Origin: Glandiceps talaboti
Lineage: Eukaryota; Hemichordata; Enteropneusta; Spengelidae
Length of the DNA stretch: 64,000 nt
NCBI RefSeq assembly: GCF_964340395.1
Contig: NC_135563.1
Coordinates: 6,946,422-7,010,421, forward strand
Direction of reading: 5' to 3'
Part shown: piece by piece, positions 51,986 through 63,970 of the stretch
Position numbering within the stretch: position 1 is the stretch's first letter
Layout of the letters: each line of letters begins with the position of its first letter
The notes under the pieces: generated by a model
The model's input: the letters and a program-made list of their open reading frames with translations, nothing else
Databases searched by the model: none
Told to the model about the DNA's origin: nothing
Position numbers and translations under genes: made by a program

Positions 51986-52924
51986 TGAATGTAATCAGAA
52001 TCATACAATTATTTTTTATGCTTAATCATTGTATAACTACCCCAAATAAAATAGGTATAGCTACCCCCCTCCCCCCCCAATAAAGGTGGTATAATTATTC
52101 TGGTACCCATAAGGATTCTAATCTATATCAAATCTTGGAGTACAATTAAAATAACATGATGATACAAAATGTATATCAACAATAATTAATCCCAAAAATC
52201 ATCATTATATTTAAAATGGTAGACCAAGTTGCTTTTTTTTCTTTGCGTAAGCTTAACAACCACCCAAAAAGTTTGTTGTTAGTCTTTACAGATATGGTTA
52301 GGGTTATAGTTAAATTTATTAGTTTGGTTAATGGTTAATAGTTAGTATAGGGTGAGGTGCCTAGAACTAGAGGTGACTGAAGCATACACAAAGGGACTGG
52401 GCAACAGAGTCTACCAAATAAATACAATGAAAATTTGTATGGGTTAGGTATTCTTCAATTGTAATGAAATGATAATATTCAAATTCTCAATTAGGACTAG
52501 CAATTCACATTTTATATGCAAATGCTCAGCAGATATTTTCCATAATCAAATGAGTGAGAAGGCATTTGTTTTTAAAAGTAGTTTTAGACTATAACACGAT
52601 GGCACTAATTAAGTAACAGTGAAATTATAAAATTTCTCAGAATTTACAATCGATGATTCCTTAACACCTACTGTGTCATATACCAGATAACCCACAAAAT
52701 CTCCAAACCAGTATGGCTTTTAAATCTTAAATATTGAAACCTCAGTAGCTGTAATTATCTTCACTTTTTTTTTGTTTGTCAAATACATGTTATTTGAGAA
52801 GGGATGGGGCAGCTATACTATGCTTCACATGAAAGTTGACAATATGAACAATAATTATGAAATATAAGTTATTCATTTTACAGCTGTTGGTTCTTACAAA
52901 GACTACCCCTATGTTCTATGTCAC
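51986..52924. other. AT-rich intergenic DNA, nothing recognised
   Basis: No open frame or clear repeat. A GTTAGGGTTATAG-like stretch near 52290-52360 is not a repeat array. Confidence 0.5.
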
Positions 52925-53039
52925 TCATTTAATACATGTCATTGTTGGTGCAAAGGCTACATAGTCTTCCAAATGACTTGGAGACATTAAAAACTTAATT
53001 CTTACCAAGCCAAGCTTACCAAGCCAAGCTGACCAACCC

Positions 53040-53304
53040 TGAAAGTAACTGGTAGACTTCTTCCTCTTCCTGTACAACATTAACACTGTGGCGGATTGTG
53101 AAGAGTGTTCTTGGTGATGTAACTGGTAGTCTTGATTTCTTCCTCTTCCTGCACAATATTTACACCTTGTGATGGATTGCGACAAGTACTCTTGGTGATA
53201 TAATGGTACATTGTAGGCTTGACTTCTTCCCTGCGACTTGTTCTTGGTGATGGACCCAAGTCTATGATTGTATTTCTGCAGCAACTGTAGCTAATATTGG
53301 GCAT
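53040..53304 (-). repeat. Three-unit degenerate tandem repeat with an open minus frame
   Basis: CTTCTTCCTCTTCCTG and TCTTGGTGAT recur about three times at 60-75 bp spacing. On the minus strand an open frame of 74 codons reads ITKSTCRNPSQGVNIVQEEE and ITKNTLHNPPQC. A splice-like AG precedes it. It could be an exon of an unrecognised transcript, but no family is recognised, so a repeat without coding function is equally likely. Confidence 0.35.
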
Positions 53305-54974
53305 ACTTGTAGTTCATACTTGAGGTGCTCTGGTCAGATGGATGTTGAAGCCTATGATTCAAAAATAACCACTTATATATCAATGAATGCAAAAATTAAG
53401 ACATGCATGTAACAAGCCATGTGCATTCTAAATTAATGTGTTCATTAACTTGAGGAGGGATATGTTCGGAGAAGAAGGGCAGTGGACACCAATTTTGGCA
53501 GCTGTGTGCCATGATTGAGGATACATGACAAAAAAGTAATGGCGACCTTGTGCTCTGAAGGCATTTTTAATTTGAGGACTGGTTGGTCATTTGACAGCTC
53601 ATTTTAATTGTTTTTTAATCTGTAAAGAATACTATCTGACAATCAAATAAAAACCAACTGTGATAGATTGCACAACAGGTGTTTCTAATAGAAACATGTG
53701 TTAATCACATAAAACTAGACAAAGACAAGCACAGGTTTTAAAAGTAAGAAAGAGATCTATCAGAAAATAAGTAAAACAACAATCAGCTCTAAATACCTTT
53801 TCATATAGTTTGTAACACATTTGAATCCTCACAGGCATCTATTGCACATTTTGATTTTGTTGTGTTGTCTGAGTAGAAAGAGAGAACGTTAGGTAAAAAT
53901 ACATAATGTACATGCAAAAACAAATTGATTCTAATCAATACATTGATTATCTGCAGATTACCATTCTGTCTTGGGCATTAATTTATAACTGATGAACATA
54001 ATAAATCTTGTGTATAATCACCGATTAATCATCCAATATCTTCTAAATATCATGCTGCCCAGCTGGCAATTGACACAAGATGAACACTTTGCAACGCTGG
54101 ACAGAGAGTGAAAACTACTCACCTTGCAGACAGCATTTTGCAAATTGGGAACAAAAAACTCCACAGTGGTTTGTAAATAAAAAACAAGTCTGAAGAGCAG
54201 TGCGCATGTTATGATCAATACTTTGAGATTGATCATTAACTGTGGCTGGACAACAGGAAGCAGTTAATGAAATACTCCTTTCAGTTCACATGGTGCAACA
54301 CATGGAAGGCTGCATTGCTAAATGAACAAAGAAATGGCTGCAAATGTTGCTGATATATCCATACTCCATCCTTTGCATTGTGACCAGTACTTTTCACCTT
54401 TCGATGTAAAATCTAATTGCATTGACAAAAAATAAACATGAAATTGACAAAAAAAGATAGTTAAATAAATATGAATTTCACCGATCATGGAGCATGTTAT
54501 CTTGGGAGTGTCAGATGAAAGTTCATGCCATGACCATTGAGACAGATGTATATAGGAAATATGACATTATTGTTTCAATACATTGACAGTTGGCATTGAT
54601 GACATATCAGAAAGAGATGGCAATGTGACAAACTCTTTCACACTGAATCAGGCACATCAATTCATTTAACACTTCTATAACTTCACCAGTATGGTTACCC
54701 CCTCAATTTGTATGGCCTGGCCTGACTGACAATATATCTGGATATTTTGAGGCATCAGATTTTGATGGGTTTGAATAAATATTTTTTTTCATTGAAGTTG
54801 GTAGAAATGAACAGAAGAACCACACATCACAGAGGCCAAAAAGGAAAATGCAACTGTACATTCTGTGTTATCAATGATTTTTGACAAATTCCATGGTGTA
54901 CATGTACATAGTCACAGCACCCTCTAATCCAATTCAATGCATCATTGATGTACAACAATATTTGTGACCCGCAA

Positions 54975-55265
54975 AACCAGCCAACAAATAATTAAACTTG
55001 ACAAGCAAACCAACCTACAAATAATGAACTTGACAAACTAACCAACAAACTCAAAGGATCAACCAACTTCCCAAACAACTATAACTTAAACCAACAGACA
55101 AACCAACTAATGCAGACAACTAACTAACCAACCAACTAACCAACCGACCGACCGACCGAACGAACGAACGACCAACCGAACAACTGACCACCCGACCAAC
55201 AACCAACCAAATGATGACAAATCTGACTAACAAAGTAACCAACTCATCAACCAACCAACAATACA
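54975..55265. repeat. (ACCA/ACCG/ACAA)n degenerate simple repeat
   Basis: AACCAACAAA-, AACCAACTAA- and GACCGACCGA-type tetramers run for almost 300 bases with interruptions. Confidence 0.85.
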
Positions 55266-56183
55266 AACCAGAGGGTGATGTGTTTATATATAACCTGTGG
55301 GTCTGTCAGAACTTATTGATAAAACAGAATTAACACATTACATTTTCTTACTGGACTTTGTGATGTTTGGTTCTTCTGTACACTTCAGTCACTTACATCA
55401 AAAATGTTTACCCAATGTGATCAATATCTGATGCATTAAATAATATATGTTGTCATTCAGGCTGTGCCATAAAAACTGAGGGTTTGACCATGCAGGTGAA
55501 TTTGTGGAAGAATTTTTGAAGTGATATGCATGATTCAGTGTGAAAGAGTTTGTCATATATGTCTTCTTATTCCGATATGTCTTCAAAGGCAATTATCAAA
55601 GTATTGTCCCAATAATGCCCTACATCCAATGTATATCTGTCTCTATGTTCATGCCTTTCACTTTCATCTGACACACTCAAAATAATATGCTACATGACTG
55701 GTGAAATTTGCATTTTTTCACTGTCTTTCTGGCCAATTGCATGCTCATTTGTTCTTAATGGAATTCGATTTTGCAGGGTGAGGTAAAAGGTATCGGTCAA
55801 AATGCAATGGAGAGAGGATAGGTAAATCTGCCATTTGCTGAAATTTCTTTCATTCTTTATTGCATGCACCCATCCAGGTGCAACACAATGCAAACTGACC
55901 TGAATAATAATTACATATGCATATCAACAATTTCCAAATATGAAATTTAAACATTGTCTATTGTCTTTTTTGTTTTTTATAGATTTGACAGGCTGGAAAT
56001 ATAGGCTTGTGTTCCATTGGCATTGCGTGTGCTTTTTAGCAAATTAATGTAAGAGAATTCTAAAAATACTTTACAATGTAAGAGCTTTCAACTGCCATAT
56101 TTAAAGCTAAAAGTTACTAGTATTTGACCTGAACAGAAGGTCATGGTAAAGACATAACTCCAGTTGATAAACATTACATGTAC

Positions 56184-56301
56184 ATATCAATCAGATAATT
56201 CTAACATCTAGTGAGCTTAAATCTATTTTGTGTATGTGCAAATATCAAACAGATAATTCTAACATCTAGTGAGCTTAAATCTATTTTGTGTATGTGCAAT
56301 C
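56184..56301. repeat. Near-perfect 59-bp tandem duplication
   Basis: TATCAATCAGATAATTC at 56184 and TATCAAACAGATAATTC at 56243 begin two copies that continue as TAACATCTAGTGAGCTTAAA and TTTTGTGTATGTGCAA in both. Only about one difference is seen, so it is recent. Confidence 0.93.
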
Positions 56302-57766
56302 TGACTAGACCAAAGCTTTAATGTTTGAGAATTCTAAATGTAACAATTAGCAAAACTTATCTTGGTTGTCTTAAATCTTCATTTGCTTTCAGGTTGCTGT
56401 CAATGTTGTGAAAGATGTTTGAAATTTCTTGATTGATTTTCGTTCATTCATTGGTACCCTTTTACCTGAAAGGACAAAAAAATTAAAGATTAACATTAAA
56501 AATGGAACATTAAGTAATCAATGACAACTTCTTATATATAAAAATTATTTTAATAGGTAAACTTGGGATAATAAAGAATTTGGGGCAAGCGAATAAGAAA
56601 AAATGATATTGAAAGTTACAACAGGGGACCGCGTATTTAATTTATTCAGCGTTGTGCTAATTTATTCAAAGAATGTTTTGCCCTGAACAAAGCAAACCTT
56701 CTGAATTTGCAGTCAAAATTACTTGAATTTTGCTGCAACTGCAGAAAATATCAATAAATAAAGTTTCAACAGGGTGCATTGGGCGAGTTGGAGTAGGTAG
56801 CAAAGATCGACAACTTCTGTACTCAACCTGTGAAGTAGCTTTTTGTGCACGCCACACGGGCGGGAAATTTAAAGATGGGCGAAGGGCAAGGCACCTGCAA
56901 TGACCTGCTCAGGGAAGTCCGTGTAATTTTTTTTCTTCAAAACCTACTAGTTTGGACGGGGACTTTTGGATCGAAACAAGCGGGGAGTTAATTAGAAATT
57001 CTTTGGGCCAACACTAATTGTAATTTGCACGAAATTCCGGTAGAATTCGGTCGTCTAGCAACCACGATACCAAAATCAAAATTACAGAATTTTTCAGTGG
57101 AATACTTCACAACCAGTGCAGTGGGAGTGTTACACTATTAACCACAAATCCAAACAGTGCACGTAAAACTAAACAAAACTACCTAAATCATCTTTGACGG
57201 ACGCAAAAACTTTGTCAAGGATAAAAAAAACTCACAAGTTAACTGAATTTTCGCCCGTCACAGTCTCGATTACGAGAGTAGTCCGAGTGTCCAAATGACC
57301 ACGTGGAAAAAAATCACGTCGGCTCGGACGCGGAACTTCACTAGCACTTGCAGCGCCAGTTTTGTGTTTTTCCTTAATAACGAAAGTAGTCTTACCCAAG
57401 TAATTGCTGTTAGCATGTTTATGTACAATCCAGATAATATCTTCGTCCAGATGTAGCTATACGGCTATGGGTCTCAACTTTCACACCCAATTACTCGAAA
57501 GTGGTCGTAGTCATGATCAGGACCAGGAGAGTCTCAGTAAAGATACAAGACGTGCTATACAGAGGTGCTATAGTTATAGTGGTCTGATCGGACCTTATCC
57601 TGTGGTTTTGGCTGTAGCGGGCGGGCTTCTCCCGAGGGACGGGACTGCCATATTTTAGAGGAAGGGGTTGCACCATGCACCAGGAGGGAACACAGTGCAC
57701 ATGCTGTTAATTTTGTTTACGAAAACAAACAAAAACACATGAATGAATAAATAAATAGATAAATAG

Positions 57767-57947
57767 ATAAATACTGACAAACATCCAACAATACAGTAAT
57801 CGCAAATCAGTATCAACAATAAGGAATGTTTCACAGTATCAAGAATTAGTATATGTTTTCCTCTAGTATATGCAAAGTAGGGAAAACATACACTCACTTG
57901 ATACTGTTTGGTGATTACTCTATTGTTGATGTTCGTCAGTATTTATG
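57767..57947. repeat. Foldback element of about 180 bp
   Basis: ATAAATACTGACAAACATCC pairs with GATGTTCGTCAGTATTTAT, ACAATACAGTAATCGC with GTGATTACTCTATTGTTG, and CAGTATCAAG with CTTGATACTG nearer the centre. The arms are imperfect. Confidence 0.75.
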
Positions 57948-58018
57948 TTTTCATTCTTTCTTTCTTTTATTCATTTATGCCCTCCCCAGGATATCAAATG
58001 GTCCACCCCTTACGAGCT

Positions 58019-58234
58019 TTAAAACGAAAATTTAAAAGTTCGGTGTAAATCGTTATTAATTTTGACCCAAACTTTAAGGTTATCTTTTGTTTCGTCCAAT
58101 AGCATAACAATATCATCTCTGAAAAGGTCCAAGAATATAATATTCTTATTGTGTAGTTCGAGTATTCTTTGCTTAAATTCATCGAATGTAATGCCAGCTA
58201 TACCATGATACCGCTGAACCCATACTACAACCAT
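58019..58234 (-). other. Unrecognised 71-codon open frame
   Basis: A minus-strand frame reads MVVVWVQRYHGIAGITFDEF and ends FKFSF. Its composition is protein-like, with mixed charged and hydrophobic residues, but I do not recognise a family. It sits next to the minisatellite-bearing element and may be a fragment of a mobile element. Confidence 0.3.
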
Positions 58235-58349
58235 AGATATGTACTTCTAGAATTCTCCATTGAATTCAAATGTATTTTTGTAGGACGAGTTTTAATATCT
58301 TTACCACATATCTTGGTGGAGGCTTTTTGATTCTGTGTTGGTGTACTTT

Positions 58350-59552
58350 CGGTGGGTAAAAAAATAATTTGCTACCCTCCGTTACGCTACCTTCGCTACC
58401 ACATTTCATTACTTTTGCTGGAAAAAAAATTCGCTACCCTCCGTTACCTATCGCTACCTTCGCTACCACATCTCAGTGCTTTTGCTGGAAAAAAAATATT
58501 CCGCTACCTTCGCTACCACATTTCATTACTTTTGCTGGGAAAAAAATCGCTACCCTCCGTTACCTATCGCTACCACATTTGAGTGCTTTTGCTGGAAGAA
58601 AATTCGCTACCCTTCGTTACCTACCGCTACCTTCGCTACCACATTTCATTATTTTTGCTGGAAAAAAAATTCGCTACCCTCCGTTACCTTCGCTACCACA
58701 TCTCTGGGCTTTTGCTGGAAAAATTATTCCGCTACCCTCCGCTACCACATTTCAGTACTTTTGCTGGAAAAAAAAATCGCTACCCTCCGTTACCTACCGC
58801 AACCTTCGCTACCACATCTCAGTGCTTTTGCTGGAAAAAATATTCCGCTCCCCTCCGTTACCTACCGCTACCTTCGCAACCACATCTCAGTGCTTTGCTG
58901 GAAAAAATATTCCCGCTACCCTCAGCTACCTTCGCTACCACATTTCAGTACTTTTGCTGGAAAAAATATTCGGCTACCCTCCGCTACCACATTTCATTAC
59001 TTTTGCTGGGAAAAAATATTTCGCTACCCTCCGCTACCACATTTCAGTACTTTTGCTGGAAAAAATATTCCGCTACCCTCCGTTATATTACCTACCGCTA
59101 CCTTCGCTACCACATTTCAGTACTTTTGCTAGAAAAAATATTCCGCTACCCGCCGTTACCTACCGCTACCACATTTCAGTACTTTTGCTGAAAAAAAATA
59201 ATTCGCTACCTTTACCTTACGCTACCTCCACCATGCTATTTGACTAGATTTTGAGAGAAAATATTGCTTTAAATGTAACAGGTCACTTCATTAATAATGA
59301 AAACGTCACTTACTAACTGCTCAAGGTGCCATATGAATAACAATTATTCAAGTACACAAAACAGATGATATTTAAAGGGTACCCCATTTAATTCATGTGT
59401 GCAAAAGTAGTTCCTACGACATCTATGGAGCATTAATATCCCAGGCCATGTTTTGGTAATTTGACAATCATTTTACATTGCTACCTTCGCTACCATCCGC
59501 TACGTAGCGAAGGCGAAAAATAAAAACAATTCAACCCCAGATTGAGCACTAC
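58350..59552 (-). mobile_element. Minisatellite-bearing element, long copy
   Basis: The right part (59170-59552) is the reverse complement of 44615-44990 and ends TCAACCCCAGATTGAGCACT. The left part is about 14 units, 45-75 bp each, of TTCGCTACCCTCCGTTACC, CTTCGCTACCACATTTCAGT and ACTTTTGCTGGAAAAAA. The repeat gives long low-complexity open frames on the plus strand that I do not regard as genes. Confidence 0.85.
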
Positions 59553-60213
59553 TAATGCCTTTTCCTTCATAAAATACCTCATAACACACCAACATGAAAT
59601 ATACAAAAAAATTAATGTATTTTTATTTTCTATAGTATTGGTATTAATCTTTCCAGCAAAATGGTACATCATTAAAAAAAGAGAGTTTTTGATTTCACAC
59701 AAATATGCACTTTTCAAACGACACTCGCTACCCTACAATAGCAGTATGTACTATAATGCAAGACTGAAATATGAAGTATGCTGAAATAATTGTAGTTGTT
59801 CTTTTCCAACACCTGAATGAGATTGTGAGTGGCGTAATACATAATTGATAAAATAGTTGTTATGGTTGTAATTGATCATTATCTTATTTATTGGAAAGTT
59901 GTTATGAAAGGCCAGGTTATGTGTCATTCACAGTGTGGCCACGTCTCATCCTTGTGCAAAGTTTGAATGAAATGTACATAAGTTTATCAGAGAGGACATG
60001 GTACTGGATTGTATGGTTGAATATTGAGTAAGTACTGCATCATGAATTATCTTATAGCTCTTTGCCGTGACCTGATTGACTCGATCCTGTTTCTCCATCA
60101 CTAACTTTTATCAGTAGAGGGCAGAATACCTGCTGAGAAGAGGCACAATGCTTCTTCACCTTCTACCAATAGAGGGCGGTATAATATATTCAAAAGAGAA
60201 ACATGCTGATTCT
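59553..60213. other. 3' flank of the CHMP7-like gene
   Basis: No gene is seen. The stretch contains two CTCF-like motifs at 60112-60124 and 60166-60179, and presumably the 3' untranslated region of the minus-strand gene. Confidence 0.5.
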
Positions 60214-62585
60214 TCACTCAAACAGAAGTCTTTGTCTAGTCCTGTCCTGTGTTTCAGGAGTTGAAAACCCTGATATACTTGTACTAGGTATATTTGGCAG
60301 GTCAAAGTTCATATCTGTACTACTTTGTGGTGTATTCCTTGGCGGTGTCGGATAGTCCATTAATATGGGGTTGTTGGCTGCAAAAGGGTTGCTTAATTGG
60401 GGTGATAAGGCACTCAAATCTGGAAAAAGAAATAAGGGTATATGTTAGCAGTGAACATGAACTATGACCATTGACATAAGTCAGGTGTTGTGATGTCAGA
60501 GGTCAGATTCTCCCCAATACCCATAGAGCTGCATATAGAGTAATGAATGACATCCAAACTCGCCAGTTTTTGTTCTTTCAAATTCTAAATCAATGAGTGT
60601 TCCTTTTTGGTTCAGAGATATAAAAAGCTATATTAAGTGAAAAAAAAAAAAAGATTTAATAAAATATACATGACCAAGAAAAATCAGCAAGGGATTTCCA
60701 CTAGTTGTCTTTAGTATTTCCACTCACTGTTCTTAGTTTAATTAGTTTTAATTATTATCTCCTAACAGTTCACCTTTAAAATAACTTCCATTTATTGTAG
60801 TACATTTCACTTTTTGTTTCAAATACAACTTTGAAAAAATTACCTGAAAAAAAGTTAAATGCAATACTATGGTTTACCAACATAGATGAATTTCCATTTG
60901 AAGACTTTATTTATAATATTCATTTCAAGGAATCATTACAGTTTTATGAGCTTTACTTGACACTTATAATGACAAAGTCCATGTATATGATAGTCTTGCT
61001 GCTAGATGTTATGGCTTTCTTCCGATACGATAAGCGAACGAAGTTCGCAGTGAGGGCTTGCCCGATGTTCCATCCTCGATAGCGATGTTCAGTCGTGTGC
61101 CATATTCTATTGGAAGAACATCCGAGGTCTAGCAGCTAGACTATGTATATGACTACTAGCAGTGATTTATACCATTTTTGGAATTCAATGATCCAAAATA
61201 TTGCTTTGAGCTGCCAATATCACATGTATTACATATCTTGCTGATTTGCCCCTGAAAACAGCACCTGTCAGTGTCCACTTTCACAAACCGACAATTCTCA
61301 TGACTTCATATAAACCTTACACTTTCTATAACTGATAAACATTCCATGCAAGCATTGCAATGACATGTGATGACCATGGATTTGAAGGTTACATGTTCAA
61401 GGCTCAATCCAACTTCTCCACTGTCTATGCTCTAACTTAGTAAACTACTCTGGAAAAGTTTACAAGAATTTCTGAATAAAGCAGACAAACTACTAGTATT
61501 TCATGTGTTTTTCTTACCTTCCACACCACCAAGATGCATTTGATTGAATTCCAATCCTAAATCGCTGACATCATGTGTATCTTGTGCTAAGAGTTCCTCT
61601 AACTCTCTTTCAAGTTCATCCTTATCAACACCTGCTATCTCTGCTATAGATTCATTGCCATGGAACATGACATCTGTGATCTCCTGGTGATCTTCTAATA
61701 CCTGTAAAGTAGACAGGGTTAGTGAGATTTCTAGTAAGTATGAAATAACATACAGTTTACTCTCACCTCACCACAGGGACCGATTTCATTGAAAGTCAAA
61801 ACCATTCAATCCATCCAAACTGTGGCATGTGAAATCTTGTATCTGATCATTTTGAAATGATAAAAGACATTTAGAAAGTCTATATAATAACTCAAAAGAT
61901 TTTGGCATTGACCTCACTATCCTTTATAGTATGCCCTCTCAGAAATAAAAGTTCTAAGTTTTTACTCTTCCTTTGTTCAAGAAAACGTCAACCCATTTTC
62001 CGTAATGAAATCAAGAAAAATTCAGGTGATTGTACTGTTTTTTAAGGGTTCAAAATTCAAGTGCTAGTTTTCATAGCCTAAAACTGTAAACAAATTCAAA
62101 GCACTGGATTTTTGGCCCAAAATTATGAAACAAATTTGATTTGCTAGATGTTGCCAAAGCACCGTACCTACAATCATATATATATTTATATGGCTCAGCA
62201 TTATCATGAATTGATTCAGTGATTAACCACTGATTCAATTCAACAAACCAGAGATGGTGTTTCAAATGTAATAGATGGATCTCACCATGATTTGTAACTG
62301 GCTTTCCAATTGGCCAACATAAAATGTTACTTACATCTTGAACATCTGCCATGACAGTCTCGACAGCATTAGGAGTTAATTCATTGATTTGTAAAGTTTG
62401 TTTTAAAGCAGCAGACCCAGCCTTGTATGCATCAATAATCTATAAGTAATAATTCATATAAATCACATTATCTGTTATTAATTCTCAAATCATGGCAATA
62501 CTATAATATTCATACACACATATTCTATGAACTTGAAGTAAATTAAACAGTGCTAATATTATAGGTAGTTTTCACTGTGTTTATA

Positions 62586-62634
<49 letters not shown>

Positions 62635-62897
62635 GTACATGTACATGTTCATGCACATAAACACACACATCTTTTAAGTAAAAGTGCTCATACAAGAAAC
62701 AATATTCACATGCACACATACACACACGCACACATTCAATGTATTTAAAGTTAAGTTATAGTGTTCATGCATGAGGTAACTTTCACACACACACACACAC
62801 ACACATGCGCGTGACGCTGACATATTCAATGTATTTGTAAATTAAAGTGACAGAGCAACACAGACACTCAGACACAGACAAACAGACAGAGACAGAC

Positions 62898-62950
<53 letters not shown>

Positions 62951-63760
62951 CACACACACACCACATTCAAGGTATCTGTAGTAAGTTAAACAGTATCCAT
63001 GTGATAGGTAATTTCACAGAATAAATATATTTTCTGAAAGTATATGCACAACTGTGAGTATCAATTACATAGAGAATACACACAGAGAATTAAAGATACC
63101 GTGTTTACCATTTTATCAGTTTCTGCTTCTTGTATTTTATGAAGTAGATTTTCTATATTATCCAGGGTGATATGTTTATTTTCCAGAGTTTTACTGACAC
63201 TTCGTTTTCGTCGTAGTAAATTTTTAGCCTGAGAAAGGAAACAAAAAATGACACATGTATGGCTCAGTATATATATTTATATTCTCTACTCTTCATGTTC
63301 TAAGCTATTTGTTGTGTGCTTCAATGTAGTGTTGGGATTATGACTTTTTTAGATTTGTCGATAGACACATATATAACGTCATAGGAAAAACATTTCCCCT
63401 TGTCTTGATTTTGACTTCACAAGTTTGGTTAAATTTACATCACCAAAACGTTACTCTAGGCAGTGGACACAGAGAACTCATGAATTGTGTACTGGATCAA
63501 TTGAGAAAGAATACAGACATAAGTGATGGTTGAAAGACAATTTGAAATGACTTCTCTTTTTCTTGCTAGTTTAGGGTAGATTCAGTTTCTGGAAACACGC
63601 AATGTTTTTTTCTTTGGTCTACGTATGACATCATACTCAAGTCCTTACCATTGTTTTGTTCCCATTTTTCAAATTAAGAATAATCTCCTGTCTGTATCTC
63701 TCAACTTCATTACCAAGTTTATCCAATTGAACTTTCATTAGTTGTATACTTTGTTTCAAC
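60214..63760 (-). CDS. CHMP7: CHMP7-like ESCRT-III protein, C-terminal five exons (partial)
   Basis: Predicted exons, in transcription order: 63760-63649, 63228-63109, 62439-62335, 61701-61518, 60419-60214 (stop included). The gene continues beyond the right edge, so the N-terminal ESCRT-II-like half is missing here. The readable part is a charged helical ESCRT-III core: MKVQLDKLGNEVERYRQEII, then AKNLLRRKRSVSKTLENK, then NIENLLHKIQEAETDKMV, then DAYKAGSAALKQTLQINELT. This is followed by an acidic helix ELERELEELLAQD and a P/S-rich tail. The AYKAGSAALK and EAETDKMV blocks match the corresponding CHMP7 region (human AYQAGVGALK and ASQTDQMV). Human CHMP7 is recruited by LEM2 and reseals the nuclear envelope. 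Another Snf7-family member is the main alternative. Confidence 0.82.
60976..61154. mobile_element. MITE-like foldback in a CHMP7 intron
   Basis: The left arm (AGTCTTGCTGCTAGATGTTA, then GGCTTTCTTCCGATA) pairs imperfectly with the right arm (TATTGGAAGAACATCCGAGG, then TCTAGCAGCTAGACTATG). The inner CGAACGAAGTTCG is itself palindromic. Confidence 0.75.
62587..62631. repeat. (AC)n microsatellite
   Basis: About 20 AC units in a CHMP7 intron. Confidence 0.95.
62787..62961. repeat. (AC)n and (CAGA)n microsatellite cluster
   Basis: A short AC tract at 62787-62805, then CAGA units between about 62877 and 62950 ending in another AC tract. In a CHMP7 intron. Confidence 0.92.
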
Positions 63761-63846
63761 CTGTAAACGAAGTAAAACTGCATGTAGAATAGAGTGCACC
63801 ATCATTTGCATACACCATTGCATCTAAACAGCTAAAGTTGTTGACC

Positions 63847-63970
63847 TTAACATTTTATCATTTTCTGCTTCTTGTATTTTATGAAGTAGACTTTCTATAT
63901 TGTCCAGGGTGATAATGTTTATTATCTAGTGTTTTCCTGACATTTCGTTTTTTTTGTCACAGTAAATTTG
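63847..63970 (-). pseudogene. Decayed duplicate of a CHMP7 exon
   Basis: Closely matches exon 63109-63228: both have TTCTGCTTCTTGTATTTTAT and GAAGTAGA-TTTCTATATT and TTTAT-ATCTAGTG/TTTTCCAGAG. Read on the minus strand, one extra base after AATAAACAT shifts the frame, and the donor after ATG has lost its GT (ATGTTAAG against ATGGTAAAC). It lies upstream of exon 63649-63760 in gene order, so it is a dead extra copy in an intron. The extent of the duplicated segment beyond the window edge is unknown. Confidence 0.9.

Larger units (their letters stand above)
53305..57400. other. Intergenic DNA with no supported gene
   Basis: No exon series could be supported. The stretch 56840-57400 is more GC- and CpG-rich than its surroundings (for example GCACGCCACACGGGCGGG) and may be a promoter of an unseen transcript, possibly on the minus strand. 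Only simple and tandem repeats were otherwise recognised. Confidence 0.45.

Noticed and set aside
52290-52360. Interstitial telomere-like repeat (GTTAGGGTTATAG)
   Set aside because: Only one or two imperfect TTAGGG-like words, not an array.
54975-55265. CRISPR-like array or short direct repeats
   Set aside because: It is a degenerate tetranucleotide repeat without spacers, and this is a eukaryotic genome.
56666-56857. A coding exon starting MWRAQKATSQVEYRS
   Set aside because: No family likeness and no supporting splice sites or neighbouring exons.
58352-59247. Plus-strand frames of 200-292 codons rich in LPS, ATF and YFCW
   Set aside because: They follow the minisatellite in three frames at once, which is what a stop-free repeat gives, and have no family likeness or start.
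62543-62731. Minus-strand frame rich in VCVCVC
   Set aside because: Translation of an AC microsatellite.
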